A stretch of DNA of 64,000 nt. It comes from Protopterus annectens. Taxonomy: Eukaryota; Chordata; Ceratodontiformes; Protopteridae. Shown here one piece after another: positions 11,113 to 21,154 of the stretch; the first letter of the stretch is position 1; each line of letters begins with the position of its first letter. A program made the translations under genes and the position numbers. Under the pieces are notes generated by a model. That model did not search any database. It had not been told where the DNA came from and was given only the letters and a program-made list of their open reading frames with translations. The stretch is from NCBI RefSeq assembly GCF_019279795.1, contig NC_056732.1, forward strand, positions 1,079,835,366 through 1,079,899,365, given 5' to 3'.

Positions 11113-12834
11113 TGCTTAGACCTTTATGAACCTTGCACCTGGGATCTGTCTCGAGGGCGTCTGGATCTGCCCCTTTGAGGTCTGTCTGACACAGGAAAGG
11201 ACCAATTCTTTGTTGGCCATGTCTACTAAACCTAGGTGGCTGTACTTGTAAAAAATCTTTGACAGTTTGCATAGATTTAGCTTTGTCCTCCATTTTCTTT
11301 AACACCTCTTCTGACAACACCAAACAAGTATCATGCTGTAAAGGTGCATCTAATAATTTAACTGACATGATCAGGCAGATTTTGTTCCTTTAACCAAGCA
11401 TGCCTCCTAATTACAGAGCCCGTAACTGCAGCCCTGCAGGAGGCCTCCAAACAATCAAAACCACATTGCAAAGTATGCTTTCCAACTTGTTCAGCTGCAT
11501 GCAATAAATCCTGCATTTCCTTGTTTTCTGCACATTCAGAGTTTAACAACATTTTCTGTTTAAGCAATGCCATGACATGTCGCTGATATTTGAGCATATG
11601 AAACTGACAGTTTAAGGCCCTTATAGCCAAGGTAGCAGATGTGTAAACCTATTTTCCCCATCTATCCAGTGCCATAGAATCTCTGTCAGAGGGGGTAGGG
11701 TTTTTTGCAGCAGAAGCCTTAACTCCTTTGGGACCCTGTGAAATAGTTTCTGGGTCTGCAGCAGGGTTTTTAAAAAGGAATTTATGAGAGTCAGGAACCC
11801 TGTAATATCTTGTCAGGCTTAACAGGAGCTGGAGGTAAGGAGTCAGGGGGGTAAGACTAGACTCCGAAAACACATAATCTACAATGTCTAACACAGGTGG
11901 AACGGCTAGTGGCCTGTGTTGTAGTAGTAAAAGGAAATCCCAGAGCCTCTTTTTAGATTCTGAGAAATCTTGGCTCTCCCAGTGGAAATGCTCCCTCATG
12001 GTATGCAAGGTTTCCCCAAAAGTATAGTCCTCTGGAGAAGAAGCTGAAGGTATAGATTTCTTCAGCATCAGAATCCTCAGAGGGGGGAAGAGAATATTCC
12101 TGATCAGAAGAGGAATTAGAAGAAATGGAAATCTGATCTGAAGATTCAGTCAGTCTCTTGCCTAGGCCGCTTATCAGGAGGGGGATGGGAACCCCTGATC
12201 AATGTAATCAAGTCTTTAGCCATTCCGAGCATCTGTTTTTTGGGCATAGAGGCCTGACCACGTGGCTCTTGAGTTTCTTTGCTTTAGAATGTGCTTTAGT
12301 CTTTGCCTTGGAAGCTGAAGTCGGTTTAATGTAAAGATGTTTAGGTCTGAATACACCCTCAGAAGCCGGTGCCTGCTCAGCGGCTCTAGACCCATCTGAA
12401 GGAATAGTATCCAAGGCTCCAATACCTTGAGTTTCCACCGACATAGCCGACTCCACGTGGGAGTTGGTAGCGGCCTGCGACTCTAAAGTAGCAAGCGTCA
12501 GGGGCTGCGAAAGCGCCTCTCTGAGAACCGGTGACTGGCTTAGGAGAAGCTTTGTCGGTTTTGGGCCTCGGTTGTCTGTCTCTCCTTTTCTTTGCGTTTT
12601 TTGTGAACTCCGGTAGTCGGATGGCTATCTGACTACATTTCTGGATAATTAAACTGGCGTACAAAATAATTTAAAGCAAAATCATACCGACGCTTAGTTC
12701 GTTGGTTAAATCTAGCACAAAACAGACAACCAAAAATGTTGTGATCAGGGCCTAGGCAAGGAATACAGTAAGAATTAAAATCCTTATGAGATATTTGCTT
12801 TCCACAAGAAATACAATTTACTTTTTCCTGACAT
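11050..12834 (-). pseudogene. Element B gag-like ORF1
   Basis: ORF1 homologue. The start ATG is at 12832-12834, and the Cys-rich N-terminus is frameshifted almost at once. Readable parts are GETLHTMREHFHWES (about 12020-11970), RYYRVPDSHKFL, RALNCQFHMLKYQ, CGFDCLEASCRAAVTGS, RRHAWLKEQ and DFLQVQPPRFSR. Breaks lie near 12060, 11645, 11360 and 11200. The exact 3' end is uncertain. Confidence 0.75.
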
Positions 12835-12858
12835 CGGTCTGGAGCAAGAAAAAAGTTT

Positions 12859-12877
12859 CCCTAATGGGGTACTTAGC
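12859..12877 (-). other. Conserved leader hairpin, element B
   Basis: CCCTAATGGGGTACTTAGC is the B version of the leader motif, with two changes in the stem-loop. Confidence 0.5.
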
Positions 12878-12971
12878 TTTATTGAAGACTTCGGATCTGA
12901 AACTCGAACACGAAAATCTCAGGAGTTGGCCGACCAGCACTTGCGAACTGCTTCTGCTTTGGGCACCGCGC

Positions 12972-13152
12972 AGCAAGAAAGACTAAAGAAAATGACGTTG
13001 GCTGCATCTTTTATACCCCTGACAACCTGATGTCAGGGAAGGGGTGACAGCCGACGCAGGACCCAGGACTTTGGAATTCAGGCAGACTGAGGGCAACCTG
13101 CCAGCAGGATTACCCAAATGTAATGACTGCAACAGTGAAACACGAAGAACAT
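12972..13152 (-). repeat. Right terminal repeat, element B
   Basis: Runs from GCAAGAAAGAC to GAACAT. Very similar to the right repeats of D and G. Confidence 0.82.
13010..13015 (-). promoter_or_regulatory. TATA box, element B sense promoter
   Basis: GGTATAAA on the minus strand, about 175 bp upstream of the gag start. Inferred promoter of the genomic RNA. Confidence 0.4.
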
Positions 13153-15177
13153 CAAGCGCAGGCCAGGGGATGCTGACAGTTGAGGAAAAGAGGAGACTCA
13201 AAACCATCAGGCTCTCACCGTGGGTTTACAGTTCTCAAGATTCAGAGGCCCTTAGAGTCAGAAGAGGAGAAAGGTGACCTGGGATTGGACAGGGTCCCCT
13301 AGCCGGGTAGGCTGGGGATGCCAGAATCCCCAACTCTATATAGAGTTTGAGGAAGCTCATCATCCTGTTCATATTAGACTGTAACAAGCTCCTGAAAGAC
13401 GTGGAGAAAGTGGATGACTGAGACTTAGCTGGGGATCCAAGCTTGGACTCTGATGAACTGTGTCTAATTTCTGGAGTTTGGCTCCAAAGTCTAGGAGCAG
13501 ATGGTAACACATGCCTGGAGGATCCAGGTGAAGCTGAATCCTCTAACTACAGGAGGACCGACACACACATCAGATCTGAATGTTGAGAGGTAGAATCAAA
13601 TCAGATCAGATGAACTGGTGGATCCCAAGGCTGGTCTGGTCTTGACCGCATCAGAGAGCCTCCAATCCAAGAAGGCCCTGGATCCGAAAATCTCAGCTCC
13701 AACACAGCCTGGGTGGGAGTCTGATCTGGAGAGCTAGGAAACAGCCTAGGTTTCTTGGAAGAAGAAACCCCAGAAGAAACAGGAGGGGCCTTCCATTTGG
13801 GATCAGAAGAGGAGGACTTCCCCATGCCTTACTTTTTACTAATAATTTGTTGCCGTGCTCCACTAAGGCCCTGGGAATGAATATGGCACAAATGTCATTT
13901 AAACTCCAGGTGAGGAGGCCCTAAACAATACAAGCACTCCTCATGTGAGTCAGAACTGGGCATCTTCTGACCGTATGAGGATCACTTCTTAAACCTGGAG
14001 GGTTCCTTGGACAAAGTACTAAAAAAAAAAAAAAAACCACAAGCACAAACACTACTCTAAAAGAACCACGAGACTAAAAATAAGCAGAAGAAAAAGTAGC
14101 AGAAGCAAAAGAAGCAGAAGAAAAAGAAGTGCCAAACGCCCAATATAAAAAAAAATATAAAAATATATAAACTAGCCAAATAACTAGGTCGAAGGGAGGT
14201 AAGAAACAACTACTACAGTTAAAGCTAAGTTTAAACCAAGTTGAAAGCAAGTTTGAAAAAGCACTTTATCTGTCACCCTTGAGTGACAGCCAAGGATCAA
14301 ATCTGTAGCAGAACATGGAAAATGAAATCTGAGGGTTAGAGGGCAGCAGAGGATTATGGCAGAGGAAGGAGCTTGAGCCTTGGATTTGTCTAAGCACTAA
14401 AGTTGCTGTCTCAGATCTGATGTCTGATCCAAGACCATACTGTGAAGAATGACATGGACAACATCAAATCCAGTGGTTCATCCCCTGAAGATGACTCTTT
14501 TCCCTAGGTTTTAAATGAAGATACAGTACTGGGTAGGTGGGGGGAGGGGGGAGGGGGGGGGTTAAAACCTGGAGGAAGTCTAAGTGACACAAGGGCATTG
14601 AAAAGGCTCTGAGTGAGCTGCTGCCAGTCACTAGGAGGTTCTTTTCATTGAGACAAATGTTTTGTTAGAAACTTTTCCCCCATCTTTATGTAGCATAGGA
14701 GGCCCAACATACGTCTACATTTGATCAGGTCGGAATCTACCTCTTCCCTAATAAAGATCTGCGCAATTCCCTTAGGGCCCTCCGTAATCATGAACTGTGG
14801 TTCCTCAGACATCAGACACAGATGTCTGTTTGGCCTCTGCGGACGTGCTAATGCTCGGATTCAGGGCAGGGTGGACGTCAGGCTTGGCCTGCAGATCTGA
14901 GCTGTAAACCAGATGCATCTCTGGGCTGTCCTCCACCTCAATAGAGAGGTCTGTATCCACAGGCACAGCAGAAGGCTCGGCCTTTTGTTTTTGGCCTTCT
15001 GCTTCAAAGTCTACTCGGCTTTGGGCTCCGGGGATCCCTCCATAGCACTTTTTGCTAGCAGTTTTAAGCTCTGATTCTCAAGGTAGATAACTAGGGAGCA
15101 TAATCTACTCAAAGTCTTTGGGACAAACGACCAAAAATTGGGCAACTTTTGTGGTCGTGGTTTGGGTCTAAGCAGAA
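13153..15177 (-). other. Degraded gag-like relics (hosts of B and C insertions)
   Basis: Old, heavily mutated sequence. On the minus strand at about 13970-13900 a start is followed by HEECLYCLGPPH, a CxxCLGxxH motif like that of the gag genes here. Ser/Pro-rich readable stretches follow at 13825-13601 and 13510-13235. A second, separate gag start belonging to relic X3 enters from 15177 (CLDPNHDH). A T run on the minus strand lies at 14022-14037, and a G-rich tract at about 14539-14562. Between 14040 and 14500 I see no gene. The boundary between the two relics was not located. Confidence 0.55.
14539..14562 (+). repeat. G-rich tract
   Basis: Three G runs of six or more separated by single A bases, in degraded intergenic sequence. 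It could fold as a G-quadruplex. No gene lies next to it. Confidence 0.5.
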
Positions 15178-15395
15178 AGTACAGTTTTGTACCTACCATA
15201 AATGTAGATGTCCGATAGGAATGCATCTGCAGTCCTTACAAATGGGTTGTCCTGTCGTCAGGCAGCCCTTCGGTCGGCCGGATTCCAAAGTCTGGGTCCG
15301 GCTTCGGCTGGTGTCGCACTTCACCCGACGTCATCGCTGCAGTTCTTTGGGTATAAAGGCATCAGCCGACGCCATTTTCCTCAGTGTTTCTTGCC
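15178..15395 (+). repeat. Left terminus and inverted repeat, element C
   Basis: The outer 43 bp (AGTACAG, with private variant CCGATAGGAATGC) is copied in the ICR but not in the right repeat. From 15221 it mirrors the right repeat, including a TATAAA at 15352-15357 pointing into the element on the plus strand. Confidence 0.9.
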
Positions 15396-15593
15396 CCAGA
15401 TGCCAGGTGCCCTCTTGGATGGCTAAATTTGGATAAATGCCAATGTCTCCAAATAGTAGAGAGCAAACACATAAAATAAGCATGTATGTACATATATACA
15501 AACAAATACACCATAATAGATCCCCCCCAAGCTAGCTGAAGGATGGCAAATACCCTAGGAGTACCTCAGAGGGGAAGGTGGGTGGGTAATCCT

Positions 15594-15690
15594 GACTGGA
15601 GATGCATTCCTATCGGACATCTACATTTATGGTAGGTACAAAACTGTACTATGTCCTTCAAGGATGCATCTGCAGTCCTTACAAATGGGT
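15594..15690 (+). repeat. Internal complementary region, element C
   Basis: Contains the reverse complement of the left end (private variant included) joined at CTGTACT^ATGTCC to the reverse complement of the right end. This is the DIRS circle-junction template. Confidence 0.9.
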
Positions 15691-15732
15691 AGAATACCAT
15701 AGCTAAACAAGGGGAGGAGGAAAGAGTAGAGA

Positions 15733-16735
15733 TTATGGTGCAGCTAGGATCCCTTGCAAAACAGCAGTGGCAAAACCTGCTCGGGATCTAGAGTATAAAG
15801 GTAAATTGTAATGCTTGGCAAATGTATGCACGGAGGTCCAAGTAGCAGCCTCTATAATGTCCTTGGTAGCCACTCCTCGTAAGAAAGCTGTGGTAGTGGC
15901 TGTAGCCCTTGTGGAGTGAGGCCTGATGTTCTCTGGAGTTTTCTTTCCATGGTAGGAGTAACAAAATCTAATGCAATTTCCTATCCATTTGGAGATTGTC
16001 TGTTTTGAAATTGGTTTTCCTTCCTTCCCTGTGGCATATGCTACTAGAAGCTGGTCAGTTTTTCTATTGGACTTAGTCCTGTCCAGGTAGTAGCGTAATT
16101 GTCTGTGTACATCCAAGGTATGCAAGAGCCTTTCTTCCCTGTTCTGTGGGTTTGGGAAGAATGTAGGTAGGTGGATAGCCTGATTTAATGACACTCTGGA
16201 TACCACCTTAGGCATAAATGTAGGATTTGTTCTCATGGACACTATCTTGATGGAAGATCAGGAAGGGTTGCACTGCCATTAGTGCCTGTAGTTCTGAGAC
16301 CCTTCTTGCTGAAGTTATTGCCAGCAGGAAAGCAGTCTTCCAGGATAAGTATTGTAATTCTGCTGTTGCTGCTGGCTCGAAAGGGGGAAGAGTCAATTTT
16401 TCTAACACAAAGTTCAAGTCCCATGCTGGCAATGGTGGTTTCCTGGGAGGTTTTACATTTTTAATTCCTCTCAGAAACTATCTGAGCAGGGGATGAGAGA
16501 AGACAGGAGGATCCAAGCTGTATTCTGCTGAAATAGCTGAAGCATGTATCTTGATGGAGGAATAGGACAGGCCTGTGTGGTAGAGCTCTGCCAAGTACTC
16601 CAGGATGTTGGCTATGTTCACCAGTGTCACATCTTCTCCCTTTGCAGTACTCCAAATGAGATCTTTTCCATTTTGCTGCATAATTCTTTCTTGTTGAAGG
16701 TCTGCGAGCATCCAGGATTATGTCTTTAACCCTTC
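15733..16735 (-). pseudogene. Element C tyrosine recombinase
   Basis: YR with a readable core-binding domain (VKDIILDARRPSTRK; SSIKIHASAISAEY), SARRVSELQ, then the C-terminal half from 16242 with SKQTISKWIGN, HSTRATATT and VHTFAKHY. The catalytic Arg, His-x-x-Arg and Tyr are all present. Breaks: a frameshift near 16670, a stop at 16478, and a 2-bp deletion at about 16239 that is shared with element F. The gene ends at 15733. A long open frame upstream in the same phase (to 18350) overlaps RT and is mostly off-frame sequence. Confidence 0.85.
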
Positions 16736-16759
16736 GGGATAAATTTGGGTTAATTGTTG

Positions 16760-18744
16760 TTATGTAATGTTCCAGGCAGTTAGCTGCAGAGTTTTCAGGT
16801 TTGGATGCAGGATGCTGTAGTTGTTCTGTGTTAACAGTAATGGGATCAGGGGTAGTGTCCATATTTGTTCCCGAGACATGCTCCTCAGCAGTGGGTACCA
16901 ATGTTGTCTTGGCCAGTCTGGAGCTATCAGAATGATCCTTGGACGGTCCTCTTTGATCTTCAGAAGCACCTTGTGCATCAAAGGAAGTGGTGGGAATGCG
17001 TATGCTGTCAGGTTTTTCCAACTGAAAGATAGGGAGTCCACCTTCCAAGCAAGTGGGTGGTACGTCCTTGTGCAGAATTTCTTTAGCTGGTGATTGAGTG
17101 GGGATGCAAACAAGTCTATTTGTGGTAATCCCCATTCTCTTGTGATGGCTTTGAAGATGTCCGGATGAAGCATTCATTCGTGGGCATCTGTGGTAGTTCT
17201 GCTTAATATGTCTGCTAGAATGTTTTCTTTTCCTGGTACAAAAATTGCTTGTAACTGAATGTTGTAGCTCAGGGCCACATCCCATAGGTCCAGTGCCAGC
17301 CGGCATAGAGGATATGAATGGGTGCCTCCCTGTTTGTTGATGTACCACATAACTGTGGTGTTGTCTGTCCTTATCATCAACTGACCTTCTTGGAGAAATG
17401 GTCTGAATGACTGGATTGCCAATTTTACTGCCAGCATTTCCTTTAGATTTATGTGTAGGCGCAGCTGGTCTTGAGTCCATAAGCCTTGTATGCACTTGTC
17501 CAGCATGTGTGCCCCCCAACCGAGGTCTGAGGCATCTGTTGTGATGGTTTGGCTTGGTTGGCTGTTGCAGAAGGGCAATCCTGTGTTTGATTGACAGGCC
17601 TGAGCCCACCATAGGAACTCTTGTTTCAGGCATGGAATTATTGGAATTTTGGTCTCTAGGCTGTGCTTGTGTTGGGACCACAAATTCTTTAGGTACCACT
17701 GTAGCTTTCTCATATGCAGTCTGGCATGAGGGACCAGAATTATGCAGGATGCCATGAAGCCTAGAGCTTGCAGTACTTTTCTTGCAGTTAGATGGTTCTG
17801 CTTTGTTAGTGCCAAGAAGTAGAGAGGTAGTTGCTCTTACTTTTCTGCAGTTAGGAATGCCATTTGTTTTGATGTGTCCAGCTCTGCACCCAGAAAGGTT
17901 ATTCTTTGGGATGGAATCAGCCTTGACTTTTTTATATTGACTGTATATCCCAAGGCTTGCAGCAGGTAAATGACTCTTTGTAAGTCTTCTGTTAGCTTGC
18001 TTTTGTTGTCCGCTTGTATCAGGCAGTCGTCCAGGTAGGGATAAATTTGGATCCCCTGAAGTCTGCAATGAGCAATTACTGATGCCAGGCATTTCATGAA
18101 CACTATGGGCGCAGTAGATAAGCCAAAGGGCAATGCTGAAAATTGATAATGCTCTGATCCTGCAAGAAATCTGAGGTATCTTCTGCAAATTGATCTTATG
18201 GGGACGTGCAGGTATGCCTCCTTGAGATCTAGAGTTACCAGCCAAGACTCCTTGCCCAGCATGGGAAGAAGCTGCTGTAGGATCAGCATTTTGAATTTTG
18301 GAACAATAAGGAATGTGTTTAAAGCGGACAGGTCTAGAATGGGTCTCCATTTGTTTTCTTTCCTTGGTACCAGGAAGAGTCTGGAGTAAAATCCCTTTCC
18401 TTGCTCCATAGATGGTACCTTTTCCACAGCTCTCATTCTTAATAGCCGAGATATTTGCTTTAGAGCTTCTGTCCTTTGAGTAGGTTTGGCATTCCTCTCT
18501 TCCTTGGTAGAGTATGGAAATGGAACCTGTAACCTTGGTCTATAGTTTGCAAAACCCATTTTTCTCTTGTGATGCAATGCCAGTTTTCTGAAAATAAGGT
18601 TAGCTTTCCGCCTAACGGTGCTTGTAGTTGTTCCCTGGTAGGCGGTGCCACTGTAAAGTCACTGTGATTGAGTTGTTGTAGTGGTGGTGGCTGCGTCCGT
18701 GCCTCGCTGGTTGTTACCTTGCCATTGGCGTCCCCTGTAGGCAC
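16760..18744 (-). pseudogene. Element C RT-RNase H-MT polyprotein
   Basis: Starts at an ATG at 18744 (MPTGDANGK), inside the last 86 bases of gag and in the +1 frame. RT motifs: FYSRLFLVPRK, RPILDLS, LDLKEAYLHVPI and YPYLDDCLIQ (18016-18050). RNase H: TTDASDLGWGAHM, IRTDNTTVMWYINKQGG, GKENILADILSR. MT-like: IDLFASPLN, AFPPLPLMHKVLLKI, IAPDWPRQHWYPLL. Lesions: a frameshift near 18480, a stop at 17837 (apparent CAA to TAA), and a stop at 17174 at the RNase H-MT border. It would replicate the element by copying its RNA into DNA. Confidence 0.88.
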
Positions 18745-20470
18745 CCCTGGATTGGTTTCTGCCTCTAGAACGCCTATTCCTGCCTCTCTGAGTCTTAGAG
18801 GAGTCCGGAAAGGACCAATTCTTGGAGGGCCAGTTCCTGCTAAACCTTGGAGGTTGAACCTGTAAGAAATCTTTCACCGTTTGTACAGATTTCGCCTTCT
18901 CTTCCATCTTTTTTAGTACCTGCTGAGCAGGGGAACCAAATAAATTGACCTTGTCCATGGGTGCATCCAAAAGCTTTGATTTGACATGGTCTGGTAATAC
19001 CTGTTCTTTCAACCATGCATGTCTCCTGATAACTGTGCCAGTCATGGCTGATCTAAAGGAAGCCTCCAGTGCATCATAGCCACATTTTAAAGAATGGTTA
19101 CTAACCTGCTGTATGTTATGTACCATTTCCTGAACATATTTTTTATCTAAAGATTCTTCAGAGGACAGCTTTTTAGTTAACTGGTCAAGCATAAACTCTT
19201 TATATTGAATCATATGAAATTGGCAGTTCAAAGCCCTAGCTGACAAGGTAGCAGAAGTGTAAACTTTTTTACCCCATCTCTCTAAGGACCTGGATTCCCT
19301 TTCAGAGGGGAGGGGGTTTTTAGTAGAAGTAGCTGCTACAGCTTTAGGGCCCTGGGAGATAGTCTCTGGATCTGCAAAAGGAGCCTTGTATAAATGGTGA
19401 TGAGTGTCCGGGACCCTGTAGAACCTATCGGGCTTAGCAGGAGCCGGAGGTAATGAATCAGGAGCAGTGCAAACATCATTAAATGCATCATCTACAACAG
19501 AAAGAACTGGAGGTATAGCGAAGGGCCTATGTTGTGGCAAATGTAGAAAGGTTCTAAGCCTTTTTCTGGAGTCTGAGAAATCTTGGCCCTGCCACTGAAA
19601 TTGTTCCCTCATAGCATGCAAGGTTTCCCCAAAGGAAAATTCCTCAGGTGGAGAGGCTGAAGGAATGGACTCTTCCGCATCAGAGTCTTCGTAAGGAGAA
19701 TAAGAAGCCTCAGGAGGGTCTGTGTGTTCTGAGTCATCAGAGGAATCATCAGTGGATACTGGTTCAGGGGGCCCTGCTCTAGGTCTCTTTTCTGGAGGTG
19801 GGAGAGAGGACCTGTCTGGATGAGGCTGGGATCCACGAATTAAGGAAATTAGATCCTCAGCCAAAGAAAGCTGATGAGAGCTAGTGCTGGGCCTGTGTGA
19901 GGGGGGTTTGGCAGGCACAGTTTTTGAAGCTTTGGCTGCTTTAGCCCTGGCAAAGGCCTTAATAGACATGGCTGCAGGAGGCCTAGCAGCTCCACGTGCA
20001 GGGGTTGAATTATCCAGGGGAACTGTGTCTGATAATTCCTGAGAAACCGCAACAGAAGGTTGGATTTCAGAAGCCGTTTCTACCAGGTTAGAGGAGGCCT
20101 CGGTAGAAGGCATGGTTTCGGCTGAAGAAAGAACCGCTTGCTCGGTTTCGGCCGAAACCGAGACACTCGCAGTTTGCTTACTCACGGTTTCGGCCAAAAC
20201 CGTGGACCGCGAGTGTCGGTCCTTTTCTTTTCGTTTTTTGGAAATTTGCGTAGTCTGAGGATCCGACGGCATAATATAGGCAAAATCAGAGCCGAAAATC
20301 TGTTCAGCAAACTCCGACCGACGTCTAAGCGTCCGTCGGTTAAAAGAAGCACAGGCTAGACAAGCTGCTACGTCGTGGTCTGGGCCTAAACAATGAATAC
20401 AGTAGGAGTGGAAATCCTTATGAGGTATTTGTTTCCCACAAGATAAACAGTCATTCACTTTCTCTGACAT
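18659..20470 (-). CDS. Element C gag-like ORF1, intact
   Basis: Open frame of 603 codons from the ATG at 20468-20470. That start is chosen because MSEKVN is shared by E, F and H and follows the leader hairpin. N-terminus: zinc-binding-type CGKQIPHKDFHSYC and CLGPDHDVAACLAC, then an Arg-rich NRRTLRRR. The middle is Ser/Pro/Glu-rich and holds the VSAETE palindrome. A conserved core FSFGETLHAMREQFQWQ follows, then DFLQVQPPRFSRNW and a basic RGRNRRSRGRNQSRG tail. A structural, RNA-binding role is inferred from family position. No protease is seen. Confidence 0.85.
   Translation of the reverse strand: MSEKVNDCLSCGKQIPHKDFHSYCIHCLGPDHDVAACLACASFNRRTLRRRSEFAEQIFGSDFAYIMPSDPQTTQISKKRKEKDRHSRSTVLAETVSKQTASVSVSAETEQAVLSSAETMPSTEASSNLVETASEIQPSVAVSQELSDTVPLDNSTPARGAARPPAAMSIKAFARAKAAKASKTVPAKPPSHRPSTSSHQLSLAEDLISLIRGSQPHPDRSSLPPPEKRPRAGPPEPVSTDDSSDDSEHTDPPEASYSPYEDSDAEESIPSASPPEEFSFGETLHAMREQFQWQGQDFSDSRKRLRTFLHLPQHRPFAIPPVLSVVDDAFNDVCTAPDSLPPAPAKPDRFYRVPDTHHHLYKAPFADPETISQGPKAVAATSTKNPLPSERESRSLERWGKKVYTSATLSARALNCQFHMIQYKEFMLDQLTKKLSSEESLDKKYVQEMVHNIQQVSNHSLKCGYDALEASFRSAMTGTVIRRHAWLKEQVLPDHVKSKLLDAPMDKVNLFGSPAQQVLKKMEEKAKSVQTVKDFLQVQPPRFSRNWPSKNWSFPDSSKTQRGRNRRSRGRNQSRGAYRGRQWQGNNQRGTDAATTTTTTQSQ
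20146..20218. other. Palindrome and inverted arms within gag, element C
   Basis: A 22-bp perfect palindrome with core GGTTTCGGCCGAAACC is followed by ACACTCGC, then a second imperfect copy of the core, then GCGAGTGT. The region is CpG-rich and lies within the gag reading frame. F and H keep it. Confidence 0.7.
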
Positions 20471-20490
20471 CGGCTGAGGCAAGAAAGAGT

Positions 20491-20509
20491 CCCCAACGGG
20501 GTACTTAGC
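20491..20509 (-). other. Conserved leader hairpin, element C
   Basis: CCCCAACGGGGTACTTAGC, identical to the A, D, F and G copies, just upstream of the gag start. Confidence 0.65.
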
Positions 20510-20602
20510 TTTTTAGAAGTCTTCTAAGTAGTATTCGGTAGTAGTAATCTCTGGATCTGACCGACCGGCACTTGCGAACAGCTTCTGCTTCGGGTGCCAC
20601 GC

Positions 20603-20790
20603 GGCAAGAAAGACTGAGGAAAATGGCGTCGGCTGATGCCTTTATACCCGAAGAACTGCAGCGATGACGTCGGGTGAAGTGCGACACCAGCCAAAACCAG
20701 ACCCAGACTTTGGAATCCGGCCGACCGAAGGGCTGCCTGACGACAGGACAACCCATTTGTAAGGACTGCAGATGCATCCTTGAAGGACAT
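20603..20790 (-). repeat. Right terminal repeat, element C
   Basis: Inverted match to 15221-15395, plus a 13-bp right-only end ATCCTTGAAGGACAT-type sequence that is copied in the ICR. Confidence 0.9.
20641..20646 (-). promoter_or_regulatory. TATA box, element C sense promoter
   Basis: GGGTATAAAGG on the minus strand, about 170 bp upstream of the gag start. Its mirror copy in the left repeat points the other way. Confidence 0.45.
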
Positions 20791-21154
20791 CAAGCACTGG
20801 AAGTGGCTATCCTTGTGTGAATTTGTCATCCACATTGGCACTTGCCCCCTCTTGGATGACATGAACCCTAACAAAAGACAGTAGCAAAAGTAAAAAATTC
20901 CCCAACTGGGCACTTATCTCAATTTTAAAGAATTGCAAATGACTGGACTGTATGTTGGAATCTGGTGTTCTGATAAGTTTTGAGGATGGTGCACACGTAC
21001 ATCACTTTTATGGCTGGCATCTAATCGCAGCCTACATGTGATGTACCAAGCACCCTACAGTAGTGATTTTTTTGTATACTGCCTGACATTGGGTTGCCTA
21101 CGGCTGGAAACTCCCTCATGTTATGAATACTGCAAAATATGGACAAAAGGACAG
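20791..21154 (-). pseudogene. Relic X3: 5' end and gag N-terminus
   Basis: Older DIRS-like copy cut by element C. A start at 20862 (MSSKRGQ) leads to SHKDSHFQC. The zinc-type motif is completed on the other side of C (CLDPNHDH just below 15177), in frame if AA and C are kept. A leader motif CCCCAACTGGGCACTTATC at 20900-20918 matches the hairpin of the younger copies. The 5' end appears to be near 21154 (GGACAG followed by C), where X2 sequence begins, so X3 itself seems nested in X2. Confidence 0.6.

Larger units (their letters stand above)
4682..13152 (-). mobile_element. DIRS-like element B, split by element A and a LINE
   Basis: Minus-strand DIRS-type element of the same subfamily as D and G. 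They share the right-end sequence with CAACAGTGAAACAC and similar YR N-termini. Its left end lies beyond element A, which interrupts the YR gene at 4681/4682. A LINE at about 6319-9893 splits RNase H. The order right to left is terminal repeat, gag, RT, RNase H and MT, then YR. The right end is GAACAT followed by C at 13153. All genes carry several lesions, so B is an old, inactive copy. Confidence 0.88.
15178..20790 (-). mobile_element. DIRS-like element C, 5.6 kb, complete ends
   Basis: Complete from AGTACAG (left) to GGACAT (right), flanked by AA and C with no target duplication. Order on the minus strand: right terminal repeat, leader hairpin, intact gag, RT-RNase H-MT, YR, ICR, left terminus. 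The inverted repeats are about 175 bp each (15221-15395 and 20603-20777). The ICR at 15594-15690 is the reverse complement of the left end joined to that of the right end. C lies inside the gag gene of relic X3. Gag is open. RT has a frameshift and a stop, and YR has at least three lesions. Confidence 0.95.

Noticed and set aside
15733-16242. Tyrosine recombinase as a phage or integron integrase
   Set aside because: It lies downstream of RT and RNase H between DIRS ends in eukaryotic repeat DNA.
16461-18350. 629-codon minus-strand open frame in element C
   Set aside because: Its first three quarters lie in the wrong phase over RT, RNase H and MT sequence. Only the last part is the YR N-terminus.
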